Assembly: GCF_900496995.4 (NCBI RefSeq)
Contig: NC_044008.1
Location: 6,767,276 to 6,831,275 of the forward strand
Direction of reading: 5' to 3'
Length of the DNA stretch: 64,000 nt
Source of the DNA: Aquila chrysaetos chrysaetos
Taxonomy: Eukaryota; Chordata; Aves; Accipitriformes; Accipitridae
In this document: positions 51,501-63,754 of the stretch, piece after piece
Layout of the letters: each line of letters opens with the position of its first letter
How positions within the stretch are numbered: the stretch's first letter is position 1
Notes under the pieces: generated by a model
What the model saw: only the letters and a program-made list of their open reading frames with translations
The model's database searches: none
Told to the model about the DNA's origin: nothing
Translations under genes and position numbers: made by a program

Positions 51501-54500
51501 AAAACTGAAGACAAGTTCCTCTAGTAGCTGCAATGCTTCCTTCCTTTGTACAAAGACTTTAAAAGCATGAACCGATTTCCTTTCTTCCAGCTTTCACTCT
51601 AAGAAATGCATACAGAGCAAGATGAGATGCTTTGAAATATACTTGGTTGTACAATAAAGGTGGGTTTTGTGTGAGGTTTTTGTTTTTTTTAATTTCACAC
51701 ACTTAAGGTTTCTTAATTACCATTAAGCTCTAATAAAACCCAAGTGAGAATACTGCAGACATTTTTATTGAATTCTACCTAGGCTGCTTTGAAGATTACT
51801 TTCTGTCATCTTTCCTTCACATTCCAGGGTAAAAGAACACAATACAACTAGGCATATGTGGGCTGCACTTTCTAGATGATGTATGCTATAATATGAATTA
51901 CAGCTGTAAAATTAATATCAGAGAAATCTTACCGTGTCTGTTGTGAAACTGTTAAAACTCGACATTAATTCATGTACTGAGTAACAAGCAAAGCGTTCCA
52001 AGACAATAGTTCGTTTAGAAGAAAACCTCTGCATTCTAACAGCATGATACCATGTTTATAGGCTGGTAATACCAGAGCTTAGTGCTTTCAGGGAAAACAA
52101 AAATATGGAACAATGAGTACGTGTGGAAGGAGGGTCAGCAGGGAAAAGAAGAAATACAGCTTTAAATCTTAGCCACAGGGCTTCCACAGAACTTGGTTTA
52201 ACTTGACCTCAGACAGAAACAACTGACACAGCTTGCTTAATCAACCACATCTGCATGTGAAACTTTAAGAAAGGCCATATTGCTAGAGGTACTCAATTCA
52301 GTAATCAAAGCTACAAAGCACAGGCCTTGTTCTGGTTCAAAAATGCTTGAGCTGTAATCACCTCCTACCATAAAAAGCACTGGAAGGAAAGGAGTTGTAT
52401 AAGGATCTATGATGCTGCAGCACAGACGTCCTGCAAACCGGTCACCTTCTAAAGGAAAATCAATTTGTTTTAAACTGCAAAACAGATATTTAATTCTGAT
52501 TTAAGTATACAGGTCATACATACATACACACACAGAGCTGTCACTTTCAGTGGAACTACCAAGTACTTTAAAAACAAATAAAACCTCCTCAAGTTCAAAA
52601 AAAGTCCACAAAATTAAAGATGCAGAGGACAACTGAATCTATCACCATACACATTAATGCAATGCGACATTCCTCAAATGCACAAAATAGCATGCAAACT
52701 ATGTCCATGAATGCTTTAAGCAGTCCACTATCAGCAAGAATAGCAAGAAAACCATGATGCTGCATGCTGGCAAGAAAGAAAGAAGGTACTAAAAGCAAAA
52801 AGCTGAGGAGAAGAAACCACAATGCAAAAGGAAACAAAAGAAACCAAGTCACAACAAACATCTCTACCATTAAGAGGTACACAAATAGCTCGCCAGAGAA
52901 GCATGCAAAAGCACTAATTCTTCTTACAAGCCGCATATCTTTTATCTACCAATTTTCCACTCCAAATCTGCCTAAAGCCTCACATGCAGCTCTCAACCAT
53001 CATCTTTACTACTTCAGCTAAACTCACTGTTCAAACTCCTCAGATCTGAGCATGCAGAAATTTTATTTGGATGTTTTCAAGGACATTCAACTGAATATGT
53101 TTGTGCTGTTGATCCAAAGTCTGAGTTAATTCACTTTCTGGACATACCTGTCTGGGGAACAGAGAAGCTTTTGAATTCTACAAGAAATATTTCTGGGGCA
53201 AGTGCTCTTCTATACAATCTATGATGTTCACGCACCAGGTTTAAAATCATTTTGAAACTAGAAGTTAAGACACAGCTGTCCAGTTGAGCTGTGATTGTTT
53301 TGGCAGCGACCTCTACAATCATCAAATGTGCCTTTGTCTTCTGAAGCAAACCAGGCAATCAGATTTCTCCCAGGCTGCCAGTATTTGCATGAGATGCAGA
53401 ACTGGGTAGCTCTTATCTTTCTCTCCTCCTCTTCCTTCAACAGAACAAGTTCCTAGACAGAGTTTTGTTACTGGCTTTTCCCAAAGACAAACATAATAGC
53501 TTATATCAGAACTTACAGAGCTGGGACTATAGAATTTTCTATTTTTCCTCTAAAAGAAAGGTAGTGATTTAGTTGGCTTATATGCAGCATAGCATAAAAT
53601 AAGCAAACAACAAAGAAAAATGAGCGAGGAAGGAGAGAAATGGAAGTAGAGGGAGGCAATTTAAGCAAAACAAGAACAATCAGGTGCTTGTTTGCTGCTG
53701 GTAAACATATTACCTGACATGAAAAGGAGCAAAGCAAATATGAGCAGATCTGACTGTTCCCCAAAAGATAAGAAATTCAAGTCATATTAAAGAAAGTTTT
53801 AGTCTGTTGACTTGTTCCTGCTCTAACAAGTCTTGGTCACCACCCAGTGGAAGTCGATCTCAACTGCAAGACTTTTACAGATAATTGCTTCAGGAGGCAC
53901 TAACAGCCTCATGCATTGAATAGCAGACATATAATTGGACTAAAGTGCTTTAAGTGCTCTCTCCAGTGAATAACAGTCTAGTCCTTAATTTCAGCACCAG
54001 AATACACGCACTTTGACTGTTCTAACACAATTTTCAAGGATGGTAATGGTCATAAAAACAACTCTTAAAATGACATCTTGATATTTTGTGTTTATTTTCC
54101 ATCAGTGATGTCCCATCTTACTTCTTCAGTTTACAAGTCCAAGAGAATTTTAAAGAAATTTAAGTGCCTGCACTAGAAGCTCAAGCTGCTGTCTGAAAGT
54201 CAACCTCTGCTCCTCCTCCTTTATATGCCATCATCAGCAAAGGAGTTACTAAAATGAAATCTTGCCTGACAACTTGAAGGTAGAACAAAATACACTGCTT
54301 GCCTTCCTCCTACTATATCACTTCTGTATTACTGACAGTAAGGAAAACTTACTTTATAAACACCTGCATTTAGATAAACAATAGAAATGTTAACAAATTT
54401 GGTCATCAACCAGAAGATACAGGTGGCCAGCTCTATGTCTGTAAGCTGCTTTTGCAAAAAAAATTTCTAAAATTAACCACTCCACTTTACAACCCGAATT

Positions 54501-56738
54501 CCATGTTTCTTCCAGAAAATATACTTTCTTGAAAAGTCAGTTTAAAATAGGAATATGAACAATGACCAGTATAACTATCTGGATCATATTTTAAAAAAGC
54601 ATGCAAGTTTTAAACGGTAAAGATTTTTAAATGATGCAAAGCCAATGTCTAAAACTGCTGAAAATAATACACTAATTATATTAGTAAAATTCCATATATT
54701 AATTTCCTTCATAATATTGTATTATACCACACAAGAAACAAGGCATAAAAATTAGTTGATTAAAATATGAAGTGCATTATATGAAATAGCTACTTGTATA
54801 TTCTTCAAGCACAAGTGAAAAATCCAAAATTCCTCTGAAACAAAACACAACCAAAAGAGAGACACCATCAGAAACAGGAAAGTCAAGCTGACTTACATAT
54901 TTCTATTGTTTTGGCTGTCAAAAGGTGCATTAAAGGCAGAGAATAGACAATATTTAATAGATTATCAACCTAGTATATACTTCTGCACTGTCACTGATGA
55001 GTATTTAAAATAGACAGGTATTTGAATAAAAGATATTGATAATAAATTTAATAAAATATACCAGTAAAGATAAATAGCAGATAAACATTTAAAAGTTTAT
55101 GGCAAATGCAAGATTCAAATTTTGCTAGTTTTCCCTGAATACAGAAAAGGCTGGGAGAACTAGAAGAACTGAGTCAGAGTTTAAAGCTGGTGTTAAAATG
55201 CACAAATATAGTTAAGATGATCACAAGGACAAGGGCAGATTCCAAATTTGCCAATACTGCTTTAAAATTAAGGTACAAGACCTCTATCTCTAATTTAAGG
55301 CCTTCTCAGCTTCTTAAGGTCTATTAAACTTTCAGTGATAAAAAAAGATCCAACCCAGGACCCCTCTACCCTCCCTCTTCAGGACACCTTATATCAAAAC
55401 GCAGGTGAGAAACTGTCTCAAGAACAGACCTGAGAGCCTTCAGCCTTGAAGGTGGGCCCGTCTTGTTTATGAAGCACTAGATTAATAAACTATTTTCAGC
55501 AACATATTTTTAAGTAGCATATGAAACTTTCACTGGTAAGCACTTCTGTAAAGTCAGACACTATAAAAAATATGTATTAATATATAAATATTGTTTATTA
55601 ATCATTGCATTATTTACATAGTCCTACTGGAATAACTCAGAGCAAAGCTGGAAATTCTATCCATATCTTGTGAGTATTCAAAGAATTTTGCTGCTGTTTG
55701 GAGTAACAGCCAAGGAAAGAATCTGTATCAAGAAATTCTGGAAATCAATGGGGTGTACCAAGAAAATTCCTTTCACTATGCTCTAGACATCATCCTCGAG
55801 TTAAGAGATTGTCCACTCTGTCAAATCTGGCTCCTTGAGATGTAAACAGGAATCATACAGTTTTAGATGAGTGTGCCGTTTAAGAACCTGCCATGGTGTG
55901 GACACCCTTCATAATGTTCCAGGCAATCCAGAAAATACCAATTGTCTTTTCTACTAAATTTGCTTCAGGATATGTCAGAGAAGTACCTTAAAGGACAGTC
56001 TCTACCATAGAGCTGTCACAGCCTGCCTCTCTGAGGGCTTGATAACCAAGCGGCTCACCAGTAAGAAGTGTGCTTATCCACACAGCTTACTGTCTCCATA
56101 AAGTCACTGAACAGGGATGCCTACTTTGGGTTTTGAGAACAGCACTTAAGTTGCAAGTCATCCTCTGAAGGTTGTAGTTGCTAAGTTCAGGCTATCCTAT
56201 ACTGGCCAGCAGTTAGACTAGAACTTACCACAAAGATGAATGAAAATCCATGGTCTGCTTTATGCAAATAGCCCTAGTATTGGCAAAAGCATTTCACCTG
56301 CATCCAAAATTAGCACGATCCCCTTAACGTCCATGTTCTGGCTGAGCATTTTAAGGGTTTTATCAGTGAGAAAGTGTTAAATGAAGTCCCTTCCTTCCTC
56401 TCTGCTCTGAAGGGAACAAGGAGCTCCTTAATTCAATGGAAGAAGCCATGGAGGAAGCAAGCCAGAGAAAGCTACATCAGACATAAGCAGACATCCACTT
56501 TAAAGTAACACAAAAGTTATTACCTCTTTTAAAATCCTACTGCAGCTTACCCTACTAGGGCAGGAAAATCTATACGGCCTAGCAAAGGATGCCAGATGGA
56601 AAATTCCACTGAGCTTAATTAGCTCACTGCTATTCCTGGATGACTGATACTGATGCAACTGTAAGATGGAGATTTTTTAGTTTTTCCTAACATGCAGTTT
56701 TACTTTAGCTCTTTAAGGTGTATTGTTGCTCAGTGGGG

Positions 56739-56758
56739 AAAAAAAAAAAAAAAAAAAA
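56739..56758 (+). repeat. Poly(A) tract, 20 bases, intronic
   Basis: Twenty A, about 210 bp before LTR-B. On the gene strand it is poly(T). Confidence 0.9.
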
Positions 56759-56970
56759 GTACAAGATAAGAAGTAGTGCTTTGATTTCAGCTGAGAAAAC
56801 TAAAATAAATGCTATCTTCTCAGGCTACAGTGGATACTTAAATGAACAGTCTAGATGAACACATTTTTGTGTGTATTACTGCATGACATATAATGGTTTC
56901 ATAAGTTTTACATGAAATCAGAAGAAGAATAGTAAAAAGAGACTGAAGGTATTAGAGCCAGACAGACACA

Positions 56971-58074
56971 TGTATTGGGTTTGGATGGCAAGGTTTTGGT
57001 AGCAGGGGAGCTACAGGGGTGGCTTCTGTGAGAAGGTGCCAGAAGCTTCCCCCATGTCCGACAGAGCCAATGCCAGCCGGCTCCAAGACGGACCCGCCGC
57101 TGGCCAAGGCCGAGCCCATCAGTGATGGTGGTAGTGCCTCTGGGAGAACAGAGTTAAGACGGGGAATAGTTGTGGCAGAACAGAAACCGCAGCCAGAGAG
57201 AGGAGTGAGAACATGTGAGAGAAACAGCCCTGCAGACCCCCAGGTCAGTGCAGAAGGAGGAGGAGGAGGTGATCGAGGCGCCGGAGCAGAGATTCCCCTG
57301 CAGCCCCTGGGGAAGACCACGGTGAGGCAGGCTGTCCCCCTGCAGCCCAGGGAGGTCCACGGGGGAGCAGATCTCCACCTGCAGCCCAGGGAGAGAGGAC
57401 CCCACGCCGGAGCAGGTGGGTTCCCAAAGGAGGCTGTGACCCCGTGGGAAGCCCGCGCTGGAGCAGGCTCCTGGCAGGACCTGTGGCCCCGTGGAGAGAG
57501 GAGCCCAGGCTGGAGCAGGTTTGCTGGCAGGACTTGTGACCCCGCGGGGGACCCACGCTGGAGCAGTCTGTGCCTGAAGGACTGCAGCCCGGGGAAGGGA
57601 CCCACGCTGGAGCAGTTCGTGAAGGACTGTCTCCCGTGGGGGGGACCCCATGCTGGAGCAGGGGAAGAGTGAGGAGTCCTGCCCCTGAGGAGGAAGGAGC
57701 GGCAGAGACAACATGTGATGAACTGACCCCAACCCCCATTCCCCATCCCCCTGCACCACTGGACGGGGAAGAGGTAGAGAATTCAGGAGTGAAGTTGCGT
57801 CTGGTAAGAAGGGAGGGGTAGGAGGAAGGTGTTTTAAGATTTGGTTTTATTTCTCATCATCCTGCTCTGATTTGATTGGTCAAAAAATTAAACTAATCCC
57901 CCCAAGTCAAGACTGTTTTGCCGATGACAGTAATTGGTGAATGATCTCTCCCTGTCTTTATCTTGCCCCATGAGCCTTTTGCTATATTTTCTCTCCCCTG
58001 TCCAGCTGAGGAGGGGAGTGATAGAGCGGCTTTGGTGGGCACCTGGCGTCCAGCCAGGGTCAACCCACCAGAAA
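56971..58074 (+). mobile_element. Solo LTR with internal minisatellite (LTR-B), intronic
   Basis: This element of about 1.1 kb starts TGTATTGGGTTTGGATGGCA. Its U5-like end (GAGTGATAGAGCGGC ... CCAGCCAGGGTCAACCCACCA) is shared with the LTR at 62817-63388. The repeat ACACA flanks it at 56966-56970 and 58075-58079, which would put the end at 58074. A family-like end at 58070 is also possible, with a decayed duplication. The poly(A) signal ATTAAA is at 57887-57892. The GC-rich centre is a tandem repeat that keeps several frames open on both strands (217 aa plus, 264 aa minus). I regard these as non-coding. It is antisense to USP6NL. Confidence 0.85.
57401..57665 (+). repeat. GC-rich minisatellite inside LTR-B, about 46-52 bp unit, 6 copies
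   Basis: The core CCCACGCTGGAGCAG and close variants recur at 57401, 57452, 57504, 57552, 57601 and 57647. Spacers resemble GGACTGTGACCCCGTGGGG. Just upstream a second short array of about 40-bp units headed by CCTGCAGCCC(A/C) begins near 57295, 57337 and 57376. Confidence 0.85.
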
Positions 58075-58504
58075 ACACATGAGCAAAGCTGAAAGTCCAG
58101 AGAATGCTCAGAACCTGTAGAAAAATATTATTGCCTGGAGACAGTGATTAGTAAAACCAAAATGAACATCAGAGTGGGGAAATAAAAAAAAAAAATAAAA
58201 AAAAAAAAATCAGAGGCTTGTCAAATTCATATGAAGAACAAATGAGGCAACCTCACTCAACTGCAGATAACAGCAGACAAATCAGCTAGATTCCCAAGGA
58301 TTAGGATGAAGGCATTTTATATTTATTTTGTGAAAGGTTAAGTAATGTTCCCATTTACCCCTGGCAAAAATATACCACACAGAGAGGCCTTACCAGGCTA
58401 CTTTGAAATTAAAAAGAAAATAGCTCAATTCCTCATCCAGCACCAAAATATACTTCACTTTGGCTTTGCTTTTCCTATTTTAATTTTAAACCTCCCTCAT
58501 TCAT

Positions 58505-58536
58505 GGCGGGGGGAGGGGGGGAGGGCGGTTGCGGGG
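58505..58536 (+). other. G-quadruplex-like tract in USP6NL intron
   Basis: G runs of 6, 7, 3 and 4 (58508-58513, 58515-58521, 58523-58525, 58533-58536) with short loops fit the G3+N1-7 pattern on the plus strand. The gene's RNA strand is C-rich here, so any quadruplex would form in the template DNA or an antisense RNA. Confidence 0.6.
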
Positions 58537-60807
58537 AGACATGGACAGACAGACGACATTTTATTGTCATTGATGTTGCTTTAGCTATCCAAAAGAAAGA
58601 ACCAATATGGCTCAAAACAATTACCGTCCTGTCAGCTAGCCATACCAGAAGTTACACTTGAGTGTACAAAGTATGAAACTAAACAACTTGCATTCCGTTG
58701 CCAAACTGTCTCAGAAAGAAGATACATTCACTACCCTTTGCTGTTGGTCTCCACAAGAAGACTCCTTGTGTCTCACTTTCTGTTACTGCATTGCAAGGTA
58801 GATGGCTCTTACATCACCTAAAGCCTCCTTCAATTTTCTGTGAAAATCCAGAGCATTCTCAAACAAAATTTCACTTGAAGGCATTTTACATTCTCCCAAA
58901 AGAAAAGCCTTAAAACATAAATAAGTTAGGAACAGACTGTTTGCCTTAATTTTTTTTTTTCCATCAAGAAAATTTCCAGTAAATTCTGTATTTTCCACAG
59001 AAACTCTCAACATGAGTTACATGCATGTGATTTTCTGGGCTGGAAGATACACTAACTCCATCATGTATCAAACTAGAAAAATCTTTCCCAACTCTTCAGC
59101 TACCACAGTTTCAAGCAGAAACTAGAAACTTCTCACTGATGAGATTTACTTTACTACATCCATGAAAAATCTACCCATCTACAAACAATTAAAAGTTTTG
59201 GGGGATAATCCCATCACCATTCAAACATAATCATGGCGAACTCTATATTTAAAATTTAACAGAAAGCATGCTCATGTTCTATCTTCCTTTAACATGATGG
59301 AGTGGAACTGATGCTAAAAGACAAACTTCCTCATTGACGTATTTGGTTACATCTAGTCACCATGACCAAGCATCAGCTGTGACAAGATATCTGACAAAGC
59401 ACACAGCTGAAGAGTAGTGCTGAAAAGAGCAACATGCTCTGAAGAATAAATCAAGACTGAAACCTAGCTTGTGGAAAAAGGATGGGGTGAAGGCAGGATG
59501 GGAGGGCTGGGATTAGAAAGGGGAAGCAGCAATGCACGTAGTAACATGGAGAAGAAATGCAGACTCACAGAACACAGCCTGTAGATGAGAAGGACCAAGA
59601 AGACTGAGCAGATGAAAAGACAAGAGCAGGAACTAGACTTAGACCTATTGTGGGTGGGAGAAAAGCATACCGGAGAAATGTTATAGAAAGGCAGAAAAAG
59701 GGCAAAACACAGGAACAGGGAGCAAGAGAAATGAGAAACTCTGACAAGATGCCAAGACGATAGGAAACAAATGTACAGAAAATGTTTGTACTCCAGAGGT
59801 ACAGATCTGCTGAAGAAACAGATGAAACAGGTATCTATTTGTGATGAGTAGTCCCGAAACAGGCCAATACTGCATGCAATAAATAAGGTCTACAGAAACA
59901 GAAGAATTAAGTTCATTAATGAAAGAGCTTCAGGAAAAAAATATCACAACAATGCTACATAGGCAAGCTTTATTCTGACACTTCTTAACTTCTGAAAGCT
60001 AATCATAGCAACTTAATAAATGTATTTTAAGGGAATTTCTGCCATACTTTTAAAATTTTAAAAGACATATTCTTTTTCTCACATACTATTTTACAATTAG
60101 CAAACATAAAGAAAAAGGACTCTGAATAATCGCAAGAAAAATTCTAATTAAAGATTGTGGAGGTAGGCACAGAAAAGATAATAGAATCTTAATACAGGAA
60201 GAAGAGATCCTGTACACATTTCGTAAGTAGTGCCCCACGAAACAACCACCTCCGCTCTGCAACCGAAATGCACAAACACAAAAGCTGAGAAGAAACAAAG
60301 AAAATGATTCAGTTAAACACCCAGAAGGTCTATCACCTGCAAACAATTAAAAATCTGGATTTGACTAACAGAAGAAACTATTTGACCTGAAGTTTGTTCC
60401 ATAGCTAATCAAGCTACAAAACAGACTGGATTCTCAGGCAATGCTGTTGCTTGAAATAATTTGAAAGCTTGATATTTAATCTCCTATCTTAAAGATTTTA
60501 TAAATCCAAATTAATAAAATTATCAAGACATGGGATGTTTTAAAGTGCTTTGCCATTAGCTTACAACCAGTAAACAAAACACCAAAAAAAGAGCAAACTC
60601 ATGAAATGAAAGGTGTTGATTTTAAACTGTAAAATGTTTTTTTTTGAAGGAAAAAAAACGAAACCAACAACAAAAAACCTAAAACCTACACAGTGATGAA
60701 GAGATAAATATTTGCACAATTTTTAACAGCATGAATTAACACTTTAAAAATGGACAATGTGTGAATAGCTCCAAACATCTAAATCTGCATATGTTCAAGT
60801 TTCTTAC

Positions 60808-60960
60808 CAGCTACTGGTAAATCCAGCTTTGCCCGTCTCAATTCTGATAGAGAATTTTGGAGCTGGTCTATTACAAAGTCATCTTCATAGAAGAAATCCT
60901 TGGCTAAAGACTCCTGCAGAAATTCTACAAGCTCTTCCATTTGTAATTTCATCAGATGCT
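60808..60960 (-). CDS. USP6NL: USP6NL internal exon, end of TBC domain
   Basis: Seen: a 153-bp exon on the minus strand, acceptor TCTTATATAG and donor GTAAGAAAC. It completes a split Lys codon from the previous exon and ends with one base of a split Gly. It encodes [20 protein letters not shown], then [20 protein letters not shown], then a basic stretch ending [11 protein letters not shown]. This is the helical end of the RN-tre TBC region leading into the tail. No single open frame reveals it, because it is short and lacks a Met start within the exon. It was found by reading the splice sites and the translated family similarity. It sits 12.2 kb upstream of the terminal exon and 2.6 kb downstream of the preceding exon. 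Confidence 0.94.
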
Positions 60961-61976
60961 CTATATAAGAAGAAATTATTATACATTAAAATATCTTGAT
61001 TATGGACATTGGAAAATGCACTTAAGACATTAGATGCTTTTGTTTTCAAAGTAGAATGAAAAACACTTCTTCATTAAGCAGGTAACAGAATTTTACACTA
61101 GAAATCTATAAAATGCATTAAAAATTCACTTGCAAATCAGCATGGAAGTACTTTCTACTTATCATTCTCTACTTAGGACAATGTTTTCCAAGAAGGGGCA
61201 TCTTCAGAAAACTAACTACAAGTCACCCTCCCTCAGCCTTATGTCCAACAGCTTCAGGTCTTTATTTTTTAGCTTGCATCCTTAGCTTACAAAATACTGC
61301 TGTAGATCTGTACAACATACATCATCTCTCTTATTAAGAGCTTTGAAAAGCAGTAAAACATTTTAAAGATTTGTATTTACAGTATCTTCATTCACAACTG
61401 AATTAACTTCCAATGAAATGATGATGGCAGTTCACACTTCAGAACCATTGCTTCAGGCTCTCTGAAAATTCAGGTACTTTTTGCTACTTCAATCAAATTC
61501 AGGTCATACTTTGAAAGTCATTTTACAGTTATCAGATTATTTTTCTTTCCCTTTCTACACAGCAGTAAGGCCGTGTTTCCCACACAGACCTATGTGGCTT
61601 GCAAGTCTGCAACTGTGTAACTATGTAACTTCTTTAAGCATATGTATGCCATCAAAAGTTCCAGAATGTACAATTTCTATACAGAAACCATAAAAAATGT
61701 TTTTGCACTGTAATAAAAATGCACTTGGCATGTATTCCACAATGGCACTTTGACTGGATAGCTATACTATTAATGTTTTTAAGGGTAGACAAGAGACTGG
61801 AAAACAAATCAGAGTCGTCTTCTGCCACCTTCTCTGCCAGTCCTCTAACCTCTTCTCTGCTGCCATAAGGTACTCTTGGTGTTTTAATTGTGGAAGAAGT
61901 TGCTACGTACTTGTCAAGCAAGCAAACCTGCACTCAGACTTTTTCCTCAGGTCTTCTCATAAAAAGAGTGGTGAAT

Positions 61977-61997
61977 AAAAAAAAAAAAAAAAAAAAT
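61977..61997 (+). repeat. Poly(A) tract, 21 bases, intronic
   Basis: Twenty-one A in the 2.6-kb USP6NL intron. Confidence 0.9.
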
Positions 61998-62816
61998 TCA
62001 AGCAGATGTCTATTTGCAAATAAAGAAAAGAAACCAAAATGCTAAGCCTAACAATTTGCCTCTAAATGTTTAGCTTTCTTAAATACAATAATTAAAAATG
62101 TAACCTTTTTCATTTTTCAAAGCAGTTTATGAATAAACTAATGAATACACCCTAGTGAGACAGTGAGGTAGTATCACCACAGTTCAAGGAGGGTAAACTA
62201 GCATGCAAATTAAGACATCAATTCTGCAGGCTCCATGCAGACCTCTGAATTTACATAGAGTTAAATGACTTCACTAAGAAAGCCAAAGTCCCAGAGCAAG
62301 ACTATCAAACTCGAGCTACAAGGTATCACCCTGAGAAATGCTCAAGTAAATTTAGAAGCTAACATCCATCCTCAAAAGCTTTTTGGATCCTTCGGAACTT
62401 GAGGTGCTAAACCACTTTGGGGAACCAGGCATAAATGCTTTGGGCAATTCTTCTGTTCAAAATCTCAAATTTTACTTTACCCAAAGGCAAGAGATGGAAG
62501 AGAAGGCCATCCAGGCAGACTACAGAAATTCTGAATTTTAATTACATTCTCGGACAAACAACAGCACAGAGAGAGACATATGATTCCTCATTGCTGAGTT
62601 GTTTGCTGATAAGAGTTTCAGGCACTTAGTGGCATACTCTGGATTCTTTGTGCGCTTTTCAGATTAATTTAAATCCTGTAGGGGCTAACAAGCCATTTCC
62701 AAAATGTGGAACTACAATATTTTTTCTCCATTGTTTAATCAGCAATACAGCTCACCTCATGTCGATGTTTAAAAAAATTTCTTACTGTAATAAATATTTT
62801 TCTTTGGCAATCACAC

Positions 62817-63388
62817 TGTATTGGGTCTGGCTGAGATGGAGTTAATTTTCCCCACAGCAGCCCTCATAGTGCTGTGCTCTGCACTGGTAGCTAGAAAGGT
62901 GTGGATAACACCCCAGTGTTTTGGCTACTGCTGAGCAGCGCTCGCACGGCATCGAGGCTGTCTCTCCAACATTTTCACCCCCCTCACTGGCAGGCTGGGG
63001 CTGGGCAAGATCTTGGGAGGGGACACAGCCAGGACAGTTGACCCAAACTGGCCAAAGGGATATTCCACACCATATGATGGCTGCTCAGCAATAAAAGCTA
63101 AGAGAAAGGAGGAGGAGGGAAGGACATTCGTTATTATGACATTTGTCTTCCGGAGAAACTGCTACCTGTATTGAAGCCCTGCTTCCAGGGAAGTGGATGG
63201 GAAGCAGAGAATAAATCTTTTGTTTTCCTTTGTTTCCACATGCAGCTTTTGCTTTATTAAACTGCCTTTATCTTGACCCACAAGTTTTTTTCCATCTTCT
63301 TTTCTCTCCCCACCCCATCCTGTTGAGTAGGGGAGTGATAGAGCAGCTTGGTGGGCACCTGGCATCCAGCCAGGGTCAGCCCACCACA
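62817..63388 (+). mobile_element. Solo LTR of an avian endogenous retrovirus (LTR-C), intronic
   Basis: This 572-bp element starts TGTATTGGGTCTGGCTGAGA and ends CAGCCCACCACA. The 5-bp duplication CACAC lies at 62812-62816 and 63389-63393. A TATA-like AATAAAAG (63090-63097) and an ATTAAA poly(A) signal (63256-63261) give plus orientation. The U3 part resembles LTR-A (GAGTTAATTTTC, GGGAGGGGACACAGCC, AAGGGATATTCC), while the two ends resemble LTR-B. There is no internal proviral sequence. It is antisense to USP6NL, in the 2.6-kb intron. Confidence 0.88.
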
Positions 63389-63566
63389 CACACATTAATA
63401 AAACAAAGATTTTTGATCTTTTTGTGTATAAGGAAAGAAAAATACCTGTCAGAAATAGCACAAGGCAAATGGGAAACTAAGATTTTCACACAAGGTCAAG
63501 CTACACAAAATAAGACCGCCACCAGCTGAATCTGTTTAGCATTCAAATGTTTGAGAGATTTCTTAC

Positions 63567-63666
63567 TTCTGTGTAGTTTCAGAATTGTGTAAGACATAGC
63601 AGTGAGAATCCGCTCTCCTTCAAGTATGTAGATATCCCATATCCTGAGGCTTAATGTAAAGGGAGT
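63567..63666 (-). CDS. USP6NL: USP6NL internal exon, conserved TBC motif
   Basis: Seen: a 100-bp exon on the minus strand, acceptor GTCGTTGCAG and donor GTAAGAAAT. It starts in phase 0 with TPFTLSLR and leaves one base that is completed by the next exon. It contains [14 protein letters not shown] followed by [12 protein letters not shown], the conserved R-x-W-D...E-G...L signature near the C-terminal end of TBC (Tre-2/Bub2/Cdc16) domains. Known: TBC domains stimulate GTP hydrolysis by Rab GTPases with a dual-finger mechanism. This segment is part of the structural core rather than the catalytic fingers. An open frame runs past both splice sites (63496-63711), but the flanking residues are intronic. 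Identity is firm because this exon, the one before and the two after all fit USP6NL in order and in frame. Confidence 0.95.
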
Positions 63667-63754
63667 CTGCAACGACATAATCAGGCAACACTGTGAAACA
63701 GTTTGTCCCAAGTCACAATTAAAAACAGAAATAGAAAATGAAAAACATACTCAC
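63667..63754 (-). other. USP6NL: USP6NL minute intron (88 bp)
   Basis: The donor GTGAGTATG follows CGT (Arg), and the acceptor GTCGTTGCAG precedes ACT (Thr). At 88 bp it is near the small end for vertebrate introns. Joining the exons keeps the frame (FLDR then TPFTL). Confidence 0.92.

Larger units (their letters stand above)
48586..60807 (-). other. USP6NL: USP6NL intron (12.2 kb) before the terminal exon
   Basis: The intron is bounded by donor GTAAGAAAC at 60807 and acceptor TTGTTTTAG at 48586. It is AT-rich, with no coding exon that I could recognise. The contents I can name are a solo LTR with an internal minisatellite (56971-58074), a G-quadruplex-like tract (58505-58536), and poly(A) runs at 56739-56758 and about 58183-58209. 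Open frames of 60-155 aa inside it (for example 49375-49842 and 52595-52936) have no recognisable domain. Confidence 0.85.
60961..63566 (-). other. USP6NL: USP6NL intron (2.6 kb)
   Basis: The intron lies between the exons at 63567-63666 and 60808-60960, with GT donor and AG acceptor on the minus strand. It contains a solo LTR (62817-63388) and a 21-base A run (61977-61997). Nothing else is recognisable. Confidence 0.9.

Noticed and set aside
56952-57746. 264-aa minus-strand and 217-aa plus-strand open frames
   Set aside because: They lie wholly inside LTR-B and are kept open by its GC-rich tandem repeats in several frames at once. They have no domains, and the composition is driven by the repeats.
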